Shown here piece by piece: positions 29,934-38,731 of a DNA stretch of 45,243 nt. The number at the start of each line of letters is the position of its first letter. Within the stretch, counting starts at the first letter, position 1. The notes under the pieces were generated by a model. The model did no database searches and was not told the origin of the DNA. It saw only the letters and a list, made by a program, of their open reading frames with translations. Source of the stretch: Thermosynechococcus sp. M98_K2018_005 (GTDB lineage Bacteria > Cyanobacteriota > Cyanobacteriia > Thermosynechococcales > Thermosynechococcaceae); the NCBI RefSeq assembly GCF_015295825.1, contig NZ_DVEH01000020.1, positions 1 through 45,243 of the forward strand, written 5' to 3'. Both the position numbers and the translations under genes were made by a program.

Positions 29934-32096
29934 CCCCATTGTCACCTGTTGCAGAAAACTTTCTGGATTAATCGGCAAGGGAATGTAGCGATCGACCCGT
30001 GGGTCATTGCCCTTTGACCCCAAAATGAAAATCTTGAGTTGCTCAGGGGTGCAGCGTTGTCGCAACTGATTCACTAGCTCCTGCACATCCCCATAGCTAA
30101 AGGGTTCCGCCAAAAGAACGGCAATGGGAGTCAGTGCCAGCAACCGTTCCACTTCACCATCAACGAGCCAAATCACTTGATAGCCTGCGGTGGTCAAAAT
30201 AGAACAGATCAGTGTGGCAGTGGCCTCATCCTCACTCACAAGCACAATTCGCCCCTCAGGTTCGACCAGTACATCCGTTGTTGACAGAGGCGGGACATCT
30301 AGCTTGAGTTTCGGGGGTTCTGGCAGAGGGTCTGAAGGGATTGCCGGCAGCCCCACCGTAAACGTACTGCCTTTGCCTTCGGTGGAGTCCACCTCAATCC
30401 AGCCATGGTGCAGATCCACCCACTGCTTGGTGAGGGCTAACCCCAAACCTGCCCCGGTATAGGCACGGCCAAAGGAGCTATCCAACTGCTGAAACTTTTG
30501 AAAAAGCAAGGGTTGCAGGTGCGCAGGGATACCAATGCCATTGTCCTGCACTTGGAAAATCAGTTCATCCTCTTTCCACCATGCCCGCAGAATCACTTCC
30601 CCCATGGCAGGGGTGAACTTAATGGCATTGCTGAGCAGGTTAATGAGAATTTGCTGGATGCGGCGATAGTCTCCCCAAAAGCGATCGCGACTAGGGGGAA
30701 TCATCAGTTGGTGGTGCAGGTTCACTTGATGGCGATGGGCTTGGGGTTTGACGACTTCAATGCAATCCGTACACAGTTGCCGAATCGAAAAGGCGCTAGG
30801 ATGCAGGTGCGATCGCCCCAATTCCGCCTGCGAAAGATCAAGAATGTTGTTGATCAACTCCAGCAGGTGGGTGCCACTCTCATGGATAATTTCCAGGTAC
30901 TCCCGCTGTTTTGCCGTCAGAGGACCTAGAGGCCAGCGCAATAGGGTGGCAGAAACCCCAATCACACAAGTCAGAGGCGTGCGCAGTTCATGACTCATGG
31001 TCGCCAAAAAGTCATTTTTAATGCGGTGGGCGGCTTCCATGGCACTTAAAGCTTCCCGCAGCGCTTGGGTGCGTTCATTAACCCGCTGTTCAAGGGTGAC
31101 CTTTTGCTGTTGCAGTTCGCTGTAGAGCTGCGCTTGGTAAATGGCAATGCTCAGGTGTTGACTGAGGTGGGTGAGAAACTCAATTTCTTGGGGGTGCCAC
31201 TGGCGGGGGCGATCGCACTGGTGGGCAATGAGGACTCCCCAAAGTTTTTCTTGCACAAGAATGGGCACAATCAACCATGCCTTGATCTGCCAGCGGGCAG
31301 CAAAGGACTGAAGACAGGGCACCTCAGCATAGAACTGCTGTATGTCATTGACCACAATGGCCTCACCATGGCTCAGGCGCTGATAGCTACTGCTGGGTAG
31401 GGCTGACCACTGCCAACATTCATCCCATAGCCCTAGGACAGATGGAATGCCCCCATCGCGGCAGGATTCATAGGTAATTTGCCCGTGCAGTTTCCCTTGG
31501 GTCTCACCGAATTGCCCCACCAGCAACCGATCCACATCCAGAAACTCGCGAATCCGATCCACGGCTGTTTTCAAGAGTTCAGGCAGCTCAAGGCTCTGGC
31601 GAATTTGGGTTGTCACCTGATGCAGCAGCCGTTCTTGGGCTTGGCGTTCGTTGAGGGCAGCCGTCACTAGGGGTTGGCAACTTTGGCACTGGGCAGTGGT
31701 TTCTTCACTGAGAGTAGCCATGAGGGCGATCGCCAGATCAGCGGGCAACATCTGTTCCTTGGCACTTAGGGGGGTCAGTTGCTGCAAGACAGCGCGAATC
31801 AGGGGGCGGCGGCTCACAGGAACTTGGCTACGGATTTTGCGCAAGAAGCGGGCGATCGCCACAGGCTCAGTAAGAATTTCTACTCGGTAGGCACTCATCT
31901 GCGGTACAGGTTCTGCCTGCAACAGCAGTGCAAAGGTCTCTGCCACGACGACAAGAAAAGGGGCGTCGGCAGACGCGATAACATCTTCACGGGTGAGGAC
32001 AGTTGCCCCACGATGACTAGCTTCTGCGAGCAGGACTGTGGCGATTCGCTCGTAGAAAAATGCTGGTAAAATTCGATCAAAGACGGGCTGGCGCAT
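29904..32096 (-). CDS. DICT-GAF sensor histidine kinase with a pseudo-receiver
   Basis: The 730-residue protein has no membrane helix. An N-terminal DICT-like domain (about 1-125; RGATVLTREDVIASADAPFLVVVAE) is followed by a GAF domain (about 180-330). The HisKA domain has the phospho-accepting His369 (MSHELRTPL). The HATPase has the N box NLLSNAIKFTP, DNGIGI and GAGLGLALTK. A C-terminal receiver-like domain (about 610-725) has LLAEP where the phospho-Asp should be, so it is probably a pseudo-receiver. The GAF carries WDECWQW (Cys227) and EVPCLQSF (Cys261), followed by LIVPILVQEKLWGVLIAHQC. These positions resemble bilin-binding cyanobacteriochrome GAFs of the DXCF type, although the usual His after the second Cys is Leu. 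The ligand is not established. Confidence 0.85.
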   Translation of the reverse strand: MRQPVFDRILPAFFYERIATVLLAEASHRGATVLTREDVIASADAPFLVVVAETFALLLQAEPVPQMSAYRVEILTEPVAIARFLRKIRSQVPVSRRPLIRAVLQQLTPLSAKEQMLPADLAIALMATLSEETTAQCQSCQPLVTAALNERQAQERLLHQVTTQIRQSLELPELLKTAVDRIREFLDVDRLLVGQFGETQGKLHGQITYESCRDGGIPSVLGLWDECWQWSALPSSSYQRLSHGEAIVVNDIQQFYAEVPCLQSFAARWQIKAWLIVPILVQEKLWGVLIAHQCDRPRQWHPQEIEFLTHLSQHLSIAIYQAQLYSELQQQKVTLEQRVNERTQALREALSAMEAAHRIKNDFLATMSHELRTPLTCVIGVSATLLRWPLGPLTAKQREYLEIIHESGTHLLELINNILDLSQAELGRSHLHPSAFSIRQLCTDCIEVVKPQAHRHQVNLHHQLMIPPSRDRFWGDYRRIQQILINLLSNAIKFTPAMGEVILRAWWKEDELIFQVQDNGIGIPAHLQPLLFQKFQQLDSSFGRAYTGAGLGLALTKQWVDLHHGWIEVDSTEGKGSTFTVGLPAIPSDPLPEPPKLKLDVPPLSTTDVLVEPEGRIVLVSEDEATATLICSILTTAGYQVIWLVDGEVERLLALTPIAVLLAEPFSYGDVQELVNQLRQRCTPEQLKIFILGSKGNDPRVDRYIPLPINPESFLQQVTMGLTSLAISAQ

Positions 32097-32254
32097 AGTT
32101 TTTTAAGTTCAATCCTTGATCGGGTCATCGCAGAACGTGGCATCGCCATGCGGATCGCGATCGCGAGAAGCTTTTCCCATTAATTTCCGTTGTAGCGGCT
32201 CAAGGGAGATAAGGGGGAAAACCCACCAGTTTCTTTAATGATTCTTGTCAAGGT

Positions 32255-35200
32255 ATGCATCGAATTCTTACATTGAATAATTTGACTGTGGCCACCGACA
32301 ACAGCGATGTTGCATTTCTACAGCAAAGCAGTGCTCCCATTGTTATATTAGCGGCAGCGGATACGGATATTGCCCTGCTGGCGCACGCCTACCGCCAACT
32401 GCCCAAGGAATTTCCCCCTTTGCGCCTCGCAAACTTACTTCATTTACAAGCAGCAGCAGCCATTGATGACTATGGCGATCGCGTCTTGGCCGAGGCCGAC
32501 GTTGTCGTGATTCGCCTTTTGGGGGGACGGGGCTATTGGAGCTATGGCCTAGAGGTGGCGCAGCAAATGGTGAGCGATCGCGGTGGGCAGTTGATCTTGC
32601 TACCGGGGGATGATCGCCCCGATCTAGAACTGATGAGCCTCTCCAGTTGGCCGCTGGCACAAGTTGATCGTCTCTGGCAATACTTCCGCGAGGGAGGACA
32701 GGAAAATATTCGGCGTGCCCTAGAGTTCATTGGCCACTACGGTTGCCGTTGGGGGCAGCCCCCCCCACCCCCCCAAAGGATTCCCCGCTGGGGCACCTAT
32801 CCCATTTCGGCCCAGATAGCCAGCGACTGGCCGCAGGTGGGGATTCTCTTTTACCGTGCCCATTACTTGGCGGGCAACACCGCTGTAATTGATGCCCTTG
32901 CTCAGGCCTTGATGCAGCGGCAATTGGCGCCTGTCCCCATGTTTGTCTCTTCGCTCCAAGATGCAGACATTCAACAGGAACTGCTGGCGGCATGGCAGGG
33001 CAAGGTGGAACTGATTCTCAATACAACGGGGTTTGCGGTCGCCAAGCCCAACGAGGTTCATCTTTGGCAGCGGTTGGATGTCCCAGTACTACAGGTCATT
33101 CTCAGCAGCAGCACCTACGAAACTTGGCAACACCATCCCCAAGGACTGACGCCCCGCGACCTTGCGATGCACGTGGTCTTGCCGGAGGTGGATGGCCGCA
33201 TCATTAGCCGTGCTGTGTCTTTTAAGGCTGTCTCGCAAATTCAACCAGAGGTGGAGACAGCCGTGACCACCTATGCCCCGGCGGGCGATCGCCTAGACTG
33301 GGTCAGTGATCTGGCAGCCAACTGGCTGAAACTGCGCCGCAAAGCCCCTGCTGAACGCCGTATTGCCCTGATTTTGGCCAACTATCCCTGCCGTGATGGT
33401 CGCCTTGCCAATGGCGTGGGTCTCGACACCCCCAACAGTACAGTGGAACTCCTCAAGGCACTTCAGACGGCTGGCTATGATTTGGGTACTGACCCCCTAC
33501 CCAAGGATGGCGATGCCCTGATCCAACACCTCAGCCGCTACCGCACCAACGACCCCGAAGGCAATCACTGGCGGCTGCCCCGCTATACCCTCTCCATTGA
33601 CACCTACCAGCACTATTTTCAGAATCTGCCAAGGGCGGTACAGGCGGCCATTAACCAACGCTGGCCCTCTCCCACCGCCGATTTACCCATTGCTGGCAAC
33701 TGTTGGGGCAACATCTTTGTTGGCGTTCAGCCCAGTCGGGGCTACGATCGTGACCCCAGTTTGAATTACCATGCCCCCGATTTAGAACCCACCCCAGAAT
33801 ATCTAGCCTTTTACTTTTGGCTGCGCTATGTGTTTGGAGCAGATGCCATTGTCCATGTCGGCAAGCACGGCAATCTGGAATGGCTCCCCGGCAAAAGCAT
33901 TGCCCTCAGTGACACCTGTTTTCCCGAAGTTGCCCTCGGACCTGTTCCCCACTTTTACCCTTTTATTGTCAACGATCCCGGTGAAGGCGCCCAAGCGAAA
34001 CGCCGTGCCCAAGCGGTGATTTTGGATCATCTGACCCCCCCCCTCACCCGTGCTGAGCTGTATGGTGGTCTAGAAACCCTCAGCCACTACATTGAGGAAT
34101 ACTACGCCGCTGAGCAGTTCGATCGCCCCCGTTTGAGGGTGCTGCAGCAGCAGATTGAAGCCCTCGTCAAGGAACTCGATCTCGACCAAGAAGTTGCCGC
34201 CCCCAATCCAGAGGAAACCTGGACCGCATGGCTAGCGCGCACCGATGGCTACCTCTGTGATCTGCGGGATGCCCAAATCCGCGATGGCCTGCATATCCTT
34301 GGCCAATGTCCGCAAGGCCAGCAGTTGCGGGATCTAATCATTGCCATTGCCCGCAGTCCCAGTACCCAGCATCGGGGTCTCACACGCGCTCTGGCGATGG
34401 ATCAAGGAGTGGATTTAGACCCCCTCACGGCTGATCCAACAGCTCCCAGTCCTGTCCCCGGCTATCGCTCCGTGGGCGAGTGGCAAAATGCTTTGGAGGA
34501 AGAGGCAACAAAACAGGTGGAGAGTTTGCTGCGGGGCACCCCTGATCTCTCCTGTGGTAGGGCAACTCAGCAGGTACTAGATTGGATTCGTACGGTGCTC
34601 TACCCTGCCCTGCAACAGACCCGCCAAGAAATTGACCACTTTCTCCATGGCCTCAATGGCGGTTATGTTCCCAGTGGCCCTGCCGGTGCCCCGAGTCGGG
34701 GGCGTCCCGATGTCCTACCCACCGGACGGAATTTCTATGCGGTGGATCTGCGGGCGCTACCCACAGAGGCTGCTTGGGCGTTGGCGGAGCGATCGGCGGC
34801 GGCACTCATTGAACGCTACTGTCAAGAGCACGGAGAATTTCCGCGGACCCTTGGCCTGTCGGTATGGGGCACAGCCACAATGCGCACGGGAGGCGACGAT
34901 ATTGCCCAAGCCCTTGCCCTTTTGGGTGTTCGTCCTGTGTGGGAGGGCGCCTCACGACGGGTGGTGGATTTGGAGGTGATTCCCCTGTCGCTGTTGGGAC
35001 GACCGCGGGTAGATGTGATGCTGCGAATTTCTGGCTTTTTCCGCGATGCCTTTCCCAATTTAATTGCTCTGTTTGATGAGGCTGTGCAGCGGGTAAGCCA
35101 GTTGGCTGAACCCCCCGATCAAAATCCCTTAGCGGCTCAAGTGGCCAAAGAAACGGCCTATTGGCAACAGCAGGGTCTTGCTCCAGAGCAAGCCCAACAA

Positions 35201-35938
35201 CGATCGCGCTTTCGCATCTTTGGTTCCAAACCCGGTGCCTATGGGGCGGGACTCCAAGGACTGATCGAAGCCCAAAACTGGCAGGGGGATGACGATCTTG
35301 CCCGCGCCTATATTCACTGGAGTAGCTATGCCTATACGGGGGAATCCCACAGCTACAATGCAGCGGAAGCCCTAGAGCAGCGACTCAGTCAATTGCAAGT
35401 GGTGCTGCAAAACCAAGACAACCGCGAGCATGATCTGCTGGACTCCGATGATTACTACCAATTTCAGGGGGGCTTGACCGTTGCTGCGCGATCGCGATCG
35501 GGGCGGCAGCCCACGGTTTACTTTGGCGATCACTCGCGGCCAGAACAACCTAAAATTCGCACCCTCCAAGAAGAACTGTTGCGGGTCTATCGCTCCCGCG
35601 TGGTCAATCCCAAATGGCTCGCAGGCGTCAAACGTCATGGCTACAAGGGCGCTTTTGAAATGGCGGCCACGGTGGATTATCTCTTTGGCTATGCCGCTAC
35701 GGCTCGCTGTGTACCCGACTATGTCTTTGCTGGTGTTGCTCAGACCTACTTACTTAATGGGGAAATGCAAGCCTTTGTGGCGCAGCACAATCCTTGGGCA
35801 CTGCGGGATATGGCCGAGCGACTCTTAGAAGCAGCTCAACGTCAACTGTGGCAAGCACCTGATCCGCAGATTTTAGACTGCCTGCGAGCGATCGCCCTAG
35901 AGGCCGAAGGTTTAATTGAGGGCAAATTTGTTCCTTAG
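32255..35938 (+). CDS. cobN: Cobaltochelatase subunit CobN
   Basis: CobN is the large porphyrinoid-binding subunit that, with CobS/CobT or chlorophyll-type ChlI/ChlD partners, inserts cobalt into the corrin ring. The 1227-residue protein has the CobN N-terminus (PIVILAAADTDIALLAHAYRQLP, VVVIRLLGGRGYWSYGLE, LILLPGDDRPDLELMSLSS). It also has the chelatase core LILANYPCRDGRLANGVGLDTP, VHVGKHGNLEWLPGKSIALS and FIVNDPGEGAQAKRR. I considered ChlH, its homologue, but the PGDD/PDLE segment and the missing ChlH N-terminus favour CobN. No cobalamin riboswitch signature was seen upstream. It is divergent from the kinase gene, and its stop overlaps the bioY stop by four bases. Confidence 0.92.
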   Translation: MHRILTLNNLTVATDNSDVAFLQQSSAPIVILAAADTDIALLAHAYRQLPKEFPPLRLANLLHLQAAAAIDDYGDRVLAEADVVVIRLLGGRGYWSYGLEVAQQMVSDRGGQLILLPGDDRPDLELMSLSSWPLAQVDRLWQYFREGGQENIRRALEFIGHYGCRWGQPPPPPQRIPRWGTYPISAQIASDWPQVGILFYRAHYLAGNTAVIDALAQALMQRQLAPVPMFVSSLQDADIQQELLAAWQGKVELILNTTGFAVAKPNEVHLWQRLDVPVLQVILSSSTYETWQHHPQGLTPRDLAMHVVLPEVDGRIISRAVSFKAVSQIQPEVETAVTTYAPAGDRLDWVSDLAANWLKLRRKAPAERRIALILANYPCRDGRLANGVGLDTPNSTVELLKALQTAGYDLGTDPLPKDGDALIQHLSRYRTNDPEGNHWRLPRYTLSIDTYQHYFQNLPRAVQAAINQRWPSPTADLPIAGNCWGNIFVGVQPSRGYDRDPSLNYHAPDLEPTPEYLAFYFWLRYVFGADAIVHVGKHGNLEWLPGKSIALSDTCFPEVALGPVPHFYPFIVNDPGEGAQAKRRAQAVILDHLTPPLTRAELYGGLETLSHYIEEYYAAEQFDRPRLRVLQQQIEALVKELDLDQEVAAPNPEETWTAWLARTDGYLCDLRDAQIRDGLHILGQCPQGQQLRDLIIAIARSPSTQHRGLTRALAMDQGVDLDPLTADPTAPSPVPGYRSVGEWQNALEEEATKQVESLLRGTPDLSCGRATQQVLDWIRTVLYPALQQTRQEIDHFLHGLNGGYVPSGPAGAPSRGRPDVLPTGRNFYAVDLRALPTEAAWALAERSAAALIERYCQEHGEFPRTLGLSVWGTATMRTGGDDIAQALALLGVRPVWEGASRRVVDLEVIPLSLLGRPRVDVMLRISGFFRDAFPNLIALFDEAVQRVSQLAEPPDQNPLAAQVAKETAYWQQQGLAPEQAQQRSRFRIFGSKPGAYGAGLQGLIEAQNWQGDDDLARAYIHWSSYAYTGESHSYNAAEALEQRLSQLQVVLQNQDNREHDLLDSDDYYQFQGGLTVAARSRSGRQPTVYFGDHSRPEQPKIRTLQEELLRVYRSRVVNPKWLAGVKRHGYKGAFEMAATVDYLFGYAATARCVPDYVFAGVAQTYLLNGEMQAFVAQHNPWALRDMAERLLEAAQRQLWQAPDPQILDCLRAIALEAEGLIEGKFVP

Positions 35939-36555
35939 TACAGCAAAATCAAGCGCAACACCCGCGCGATCGCTGCCACCAAGCAGAGAATCACCAACTG
36001 CCCCGGCAAGGCAAAAAGCGAGTACTGCTCTAGTAGCGCCACCAAGGGTTGACTCAACTGCCCTGCAAGAGCCATACCACTGAGGTAGAGAGCACCGCAG
36101 ACATGAATGAGCACCAGTCCCGCTAAGCCACTCAAGGCAAGCCATTCTAAAGTTACCCGCTTTTGGGGGCGAAAGGCGAGCCAACCACAGACCCAAGACC
36201 CCGGCACAAAACCCAAGAGGTAACCGAATGTCGGTTCACGCCAATAGTCCAGACCGCCCCCTTGGGAAAAAACCTGAAAGCCACTCAGCCCCAGAATCAA
36301 ATAGGCCACCTGTGAGAGGGCTGCGGCTTGCCGTCCCCCCATACACCCGACCAAGAGAACCGCCGCTACCTGATAGGACACAGGTAACGCATACACGGGA
36401 ACGGCGGCCCATGAACTGGGCAAAACGAATTGCCCTTCCTCATTGAGGAGGTTGGGGATGGCGATCGCGGCTTCCATGAACGTGCCGGCCACGGTGAGGA
36501 GGAGGCCTAAAATCGCCCACAAAAATTCATCGAGGGGTGACAAATCGTTTCTCAA
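35935..36555 (-). CDS. bioY: Biotin transporter substrate-binding subunit BioY
   Basis: BioY is the membrane S-component of an ECF-type biotin importer. The 206-residue protein is highly hydrophobic, with about six helices. It shows the BioY patterns PVSYQVAAVLLVGCMGGRQAAALSQVAYLILGLSGFQVFSQGGG and EPTFGYLLGFVPGSWVCGWLAFR. No ECF ATPase or BioN gene is nearby. It starts by overlapping the stop of the upstream FHA gene (ATGA, four bases). It ends against cobN tail to tail. Confidence 0.9.
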   Translation of the reverse strand: MRNDLSPLDEFLWAILGLLLTVAGTFMEAAIAIPNLLNEEGQFVLPSSWAAVPVYALPVSYQVAAVLLVGCMGGRQAAALSQVAYLILGLSGFQVFSQGGGLDYWREPTFGYLLGFVPGSWVCGWLAFRPQKRVTLEWLALSGLAGLVLIHVCGALYLSGMALAGQLSQPLVALLEQYSLFALPGQLVILCLVAAIARVLRLILLY

Positions 36556-36926
36556 GAGCGCTGCAAGACATTTAGCGTAACTGACGGCATCGGACTCGTA
36601 TAGCGAAACGTGAGATCCGTATCCCCCATCATGATAATGTCCCCATGGTGTAATACCCGCTCATCCAATAGGGGGGTACCGTTAATCAATGTGCCATTGC
36701 GACTATTGTTGTCACGGATGAGGTACAGTAGCGCATTGCCGCGCGGCCGTAGTTCAATAGTTGCTTGATGTCGGGAAATGTAGGGGTCATGAATAATAAT
36801 GTCACAGTCCCTGGCTCGGCCAATTTTCCAGAACGCTTTTCCTGCGAGGTGATACTTGCCAATCACCGTCCCTTGGGAGCGCACAATCAGCCATGCTTGT
36901 TTATCAACGTCTGGAAGGCGGGTCAT
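36552..36926 (-). CDS. FHA-domain protein
   Basis: The 124-residue protein is essentially one forkhead-associated domain, a phosphothreonine-binding module. Its hallmarks are WKIGRARDCDIIIHD, SRHQATIEL and DNNSRNGTLINGTPL, with the conserved R, S-R-H and N-G residues all present. There is no other domain and no membrane segment. It is translationally coupled to bioY by a four-base overlap, an odd partner for a biotin transporter. It may only share the promoter. The phospho-target is unknown. Confidence 0.88.
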   Translation of the reverse strand: MTRLPDVDKQAWLIVRSQGTVIGKYHLAGKAFWKIGRARDCDIIIHDPYISRHQATIELRPRGNALLYLIRDNNSRNGTLINGTPLLDERVLHHGDIIMMGDTDLTFRYTSPMPSVTLNVLQRS

Positions 36927-37236
36927 AGGGGTCTGCCACGGATACTTTATATCATACGTATTTCATCCGTACTTTTGGGGCAGGCTGAGGGTCTGAAAAC
37001 CTGTAGCAATTCGAGATTGGATGTTTTTAATTTGCAAATGTTAGCTTCAGTAGTTTTACGGATACCAAAAGGTTATTGAGTGTGTTGAGATGAAACTAGT
37101 AAAAAGATATTCAAGACTTTTTAAGGTTCCATCGTGAGGCACACATCAGGCGTCTTTAGCACAAAGCTTTCACCCGTCAATTATACAAAATAGCTGGGTG
37201 ATTTTATTACTTCAATTGACTTGTTGTGAGTTTTCT
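36927..37236. other. AT-rich divergent promoter region, no gene recognised
   Basis: This 310-base gap lies between the FHA gene (-) and the HlyD-like gene (+). It is AT-rich and free of HIP1 octamers. ATATCATACG-type sequence just beyond the FHA start (TATAAAGTAT on the minus strand) could serve as its -10 region. A TATACAAAAT stretch near 37182-37191 could serve the HlyD gene. A 10-base palindrome, ATTTGCAAAT, lies near 37030. I see no coding sequence or RNA fold. Confidence 0.4.
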
Positions 37237-38568
37237 ATGAACAAGCCAGCTTCAGGTTCTGTGTCCAATTTCAGCGAAGTTTCCCCTTTGACGGAGATTA
37301 AAAATCAGGTTGCACCGACTCAGCAACTGAAGCTACGGCGATCGCTCCTTGCCAATTTGTTCGTGTTCGCAGCCGGGTGTGGCATTCTTGCCTTTGCAGG
37401 CTTGTTTCTCTACCGCCATTTAACAACGGTGCGCAGTCGTGATGCGGTCATTAATGGCGTGATTGTGAATGTGCGTGCTCCAGAGGAAGGAACGCTGGAG
37501 GAACTCAAAGCACGGGTCGGGGAGTTTATCGAACCCACGGATGCGCCCTTGGCCCTCATAGAAAATGACTATGTCAGTCAAGGCAACGCCCGAGAAGTTG
37601 AAAAATGGTTAGAACGGCGGCGGGGAGAATTAGAAGCTGCTCAGGCAAAGCTAGCTCAGTTGCAGGGACTCCTCGCCTCTGCCCAACGGGATCAACGCAA
37701 TCAACAGGTGCTGGAAGTTGAACAAACCCAGCGCCAAGTGGCTGCTGCCCAAGCAGAACTCGCGGCGGCTCAGGCCAGTCTTGCGGATGCCAAGGCACGC
37801 TATCAACTCGCAAAAATTAACTACCAGCGCTTTAGTCAGTTGGCGCAGCAGGGAGCGGTGCCCCAAGCCCAAGCAGATGCGGCTCTAACGGAATTGCAGC
37901 AAAGCCAAGCTCAAGTGGCTGCTCGCCAACGGGAAATGGACTCTGTGGCTCGCACCGTTGAGGCGCTGAAGGCCGACGCTCGTGCTGCTGAATTGGGGCT
38001 GACACTGCGCAATACTCGCAGTAACTATGACCCCCGCCTACGGCTACAAGAGTTACAAATTCAGATTGGTGAACAGCAGGCGATCGTCAAAGGCATTCAA
38101 CGGGAAATCGCTGCTCAACAACGACAAGTTGCCCAAGCCCAGCGGGAGGTGGCGCAGCGCAGGGTGGTGAAGGTGGCTGCTCCCATTGCCGGTTATGTCT
38201 GGCGGGTGGATGCGCGGCCGGGGATGTTTCTCGGTAAAGGGGATCAAATTTTACAGTTGTTGGACTGTCAGCGCCGTTGGATTGATGTTTTTGTGGATGA
38301 ACAATCGCTGCGGCTGATTCATCCGGGCACTCGGGCAAAAATTGAACTCTATGGTGGCAATGGCAAGGCGCTCTGGGGCACAGTCACCAATATTCGCTCT
38401 GGTTTAGGTCGCCTCAACCCTGGCGACGATCAGGTCATTCCCATTCCCGAAAACTATCCGCGCCAAAGTCAGGTGCGTGTCGAGCTAAATTCTGAACAAG
38501 ATTGGGGCGAGGGTAACTTTTGCTATGTGGGCTACACCGCACGGGTGACCTTTCAGATTAGCCCCTAA
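37237..38568 (+). CDS. HlyD-family membrane fusion protein
   Basis: From ATG 37237 the protein has 443 residues. It has a soluble N-terminal stretch of about 45 residues, one membrane helix (about 48-68, NLFVFAAGCGILAFAGLFLY), and then RDAVINGVIVNVRAPEEGTLEELKARVGEFIEP, the first lipoyl half. A long Gln/Ala/Arg-rich coiled coil spans about 120-310. The second half, RVVKVAAPIAGYVWRVDARPGMFLGKGDQIL, and a beta domain follow. This is the EmrA/Alg44-like layout with a short cytosolic tail. No ABC transporter or synthase gene is adjacent, so the exporter it serves is elsewhere. Thermosynechococcus uses HlyD-like adaptors for polysaccharide export, but I cannot tie this one to a substrate. A frame extension to 37198 is unlikely. 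Confidence 0.82.
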   Translation: MNKPASGSVSNFSEVSPLTEIKNQVAPTQQLKLRRSLLANLFVFAAGCGILAFAGLFLYRHLTTVRSRDAVINGVIVNVRAPEEGTLEELKARVGEFIEPTDAPLALIENDYVSQGNAREVEKWLERRRGELEAAQAKLAQLQGLLASAQRDQRNQQVLEVEQTQRQVAAAQAELAAAQASLADAKARYQLAKINYQRFSQLAQQGAVPQAQADAALTELQQSQAQVAARQREMDSVARTVEALKADARAAELGLTLRNTRSNYDPRLRLQELQIQIGEQQAIVKGIQREIAAQQRQVAQAQREVAQRRVVKVAAPIAGYVWRVDARPGMFLGKGDQILQLLDCQRRWIDVFVDEQSLRLIHPGTRAKIELYGGNGKALWGTVTNIRSGLGRLNPGDDQVIPIPENYPRQSQVRVELNSEQDWGEGNFCYVGYTARVTFQISP

Positions 38569-38687
38569 GTTTTTATACCCATCCTAAAGGATGCTCAATC
38601 CTTCATAGTTGCCTTTTATCTAGGCAATAAGGGATATTGATGCAACTTGATTCTTGACCCTGTGAAGGGCAGTACCGTTCATAGATA

Positions 38688-38698
38688 AGATTAAATCT
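38688..38698. promoter_or_regulatory. Palindrome upstream of the ndhF3 operon, possible LysR-type site
   Basis: AGATT-A-AATCT is a perfect 11-base palindrome 33 bases before the ndhF3 ATG, inside an AT-rich patch. The ndhF3-ndhD3-cupA operon is controlled by the LysR-type repressor NdhR (CcmR) in other cyanobacteria. I did not find the published Synechocystis-type half-sites, so the link to NdhR is only by position. Two further small stems, CATCC/GGATG and TTGCC/GGCAA, lie just after the HlyD stop at about 38580-38627. Confidence 0.3.
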
Positions 38699-38731
38699 AA
38701 TTAGTCTTGTCCATAGGCATAAGCGGGGTTT

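Noticed and set aside
32097-32254. Cobalamin riboswitch before cobN
   Set aside because: No B12-box-like core sequence or matching fold was seen in the 158 bases between the kinase gene and cobN.
32740-32790. C-rich run in cobN (homopolymers of C) as a frameshift site
   Set aside because: The reading frame is continuous across it and the protein sequence stays CobN-like.
32255-35938. Magnesium chelatase subunit ChlH instead of CobN
   Set aside because: N-terminal patterns (LLGGRGYWSYGLE, LPGDDRPDLE) are those of CobN, and the ChlH N-terminus is absent.
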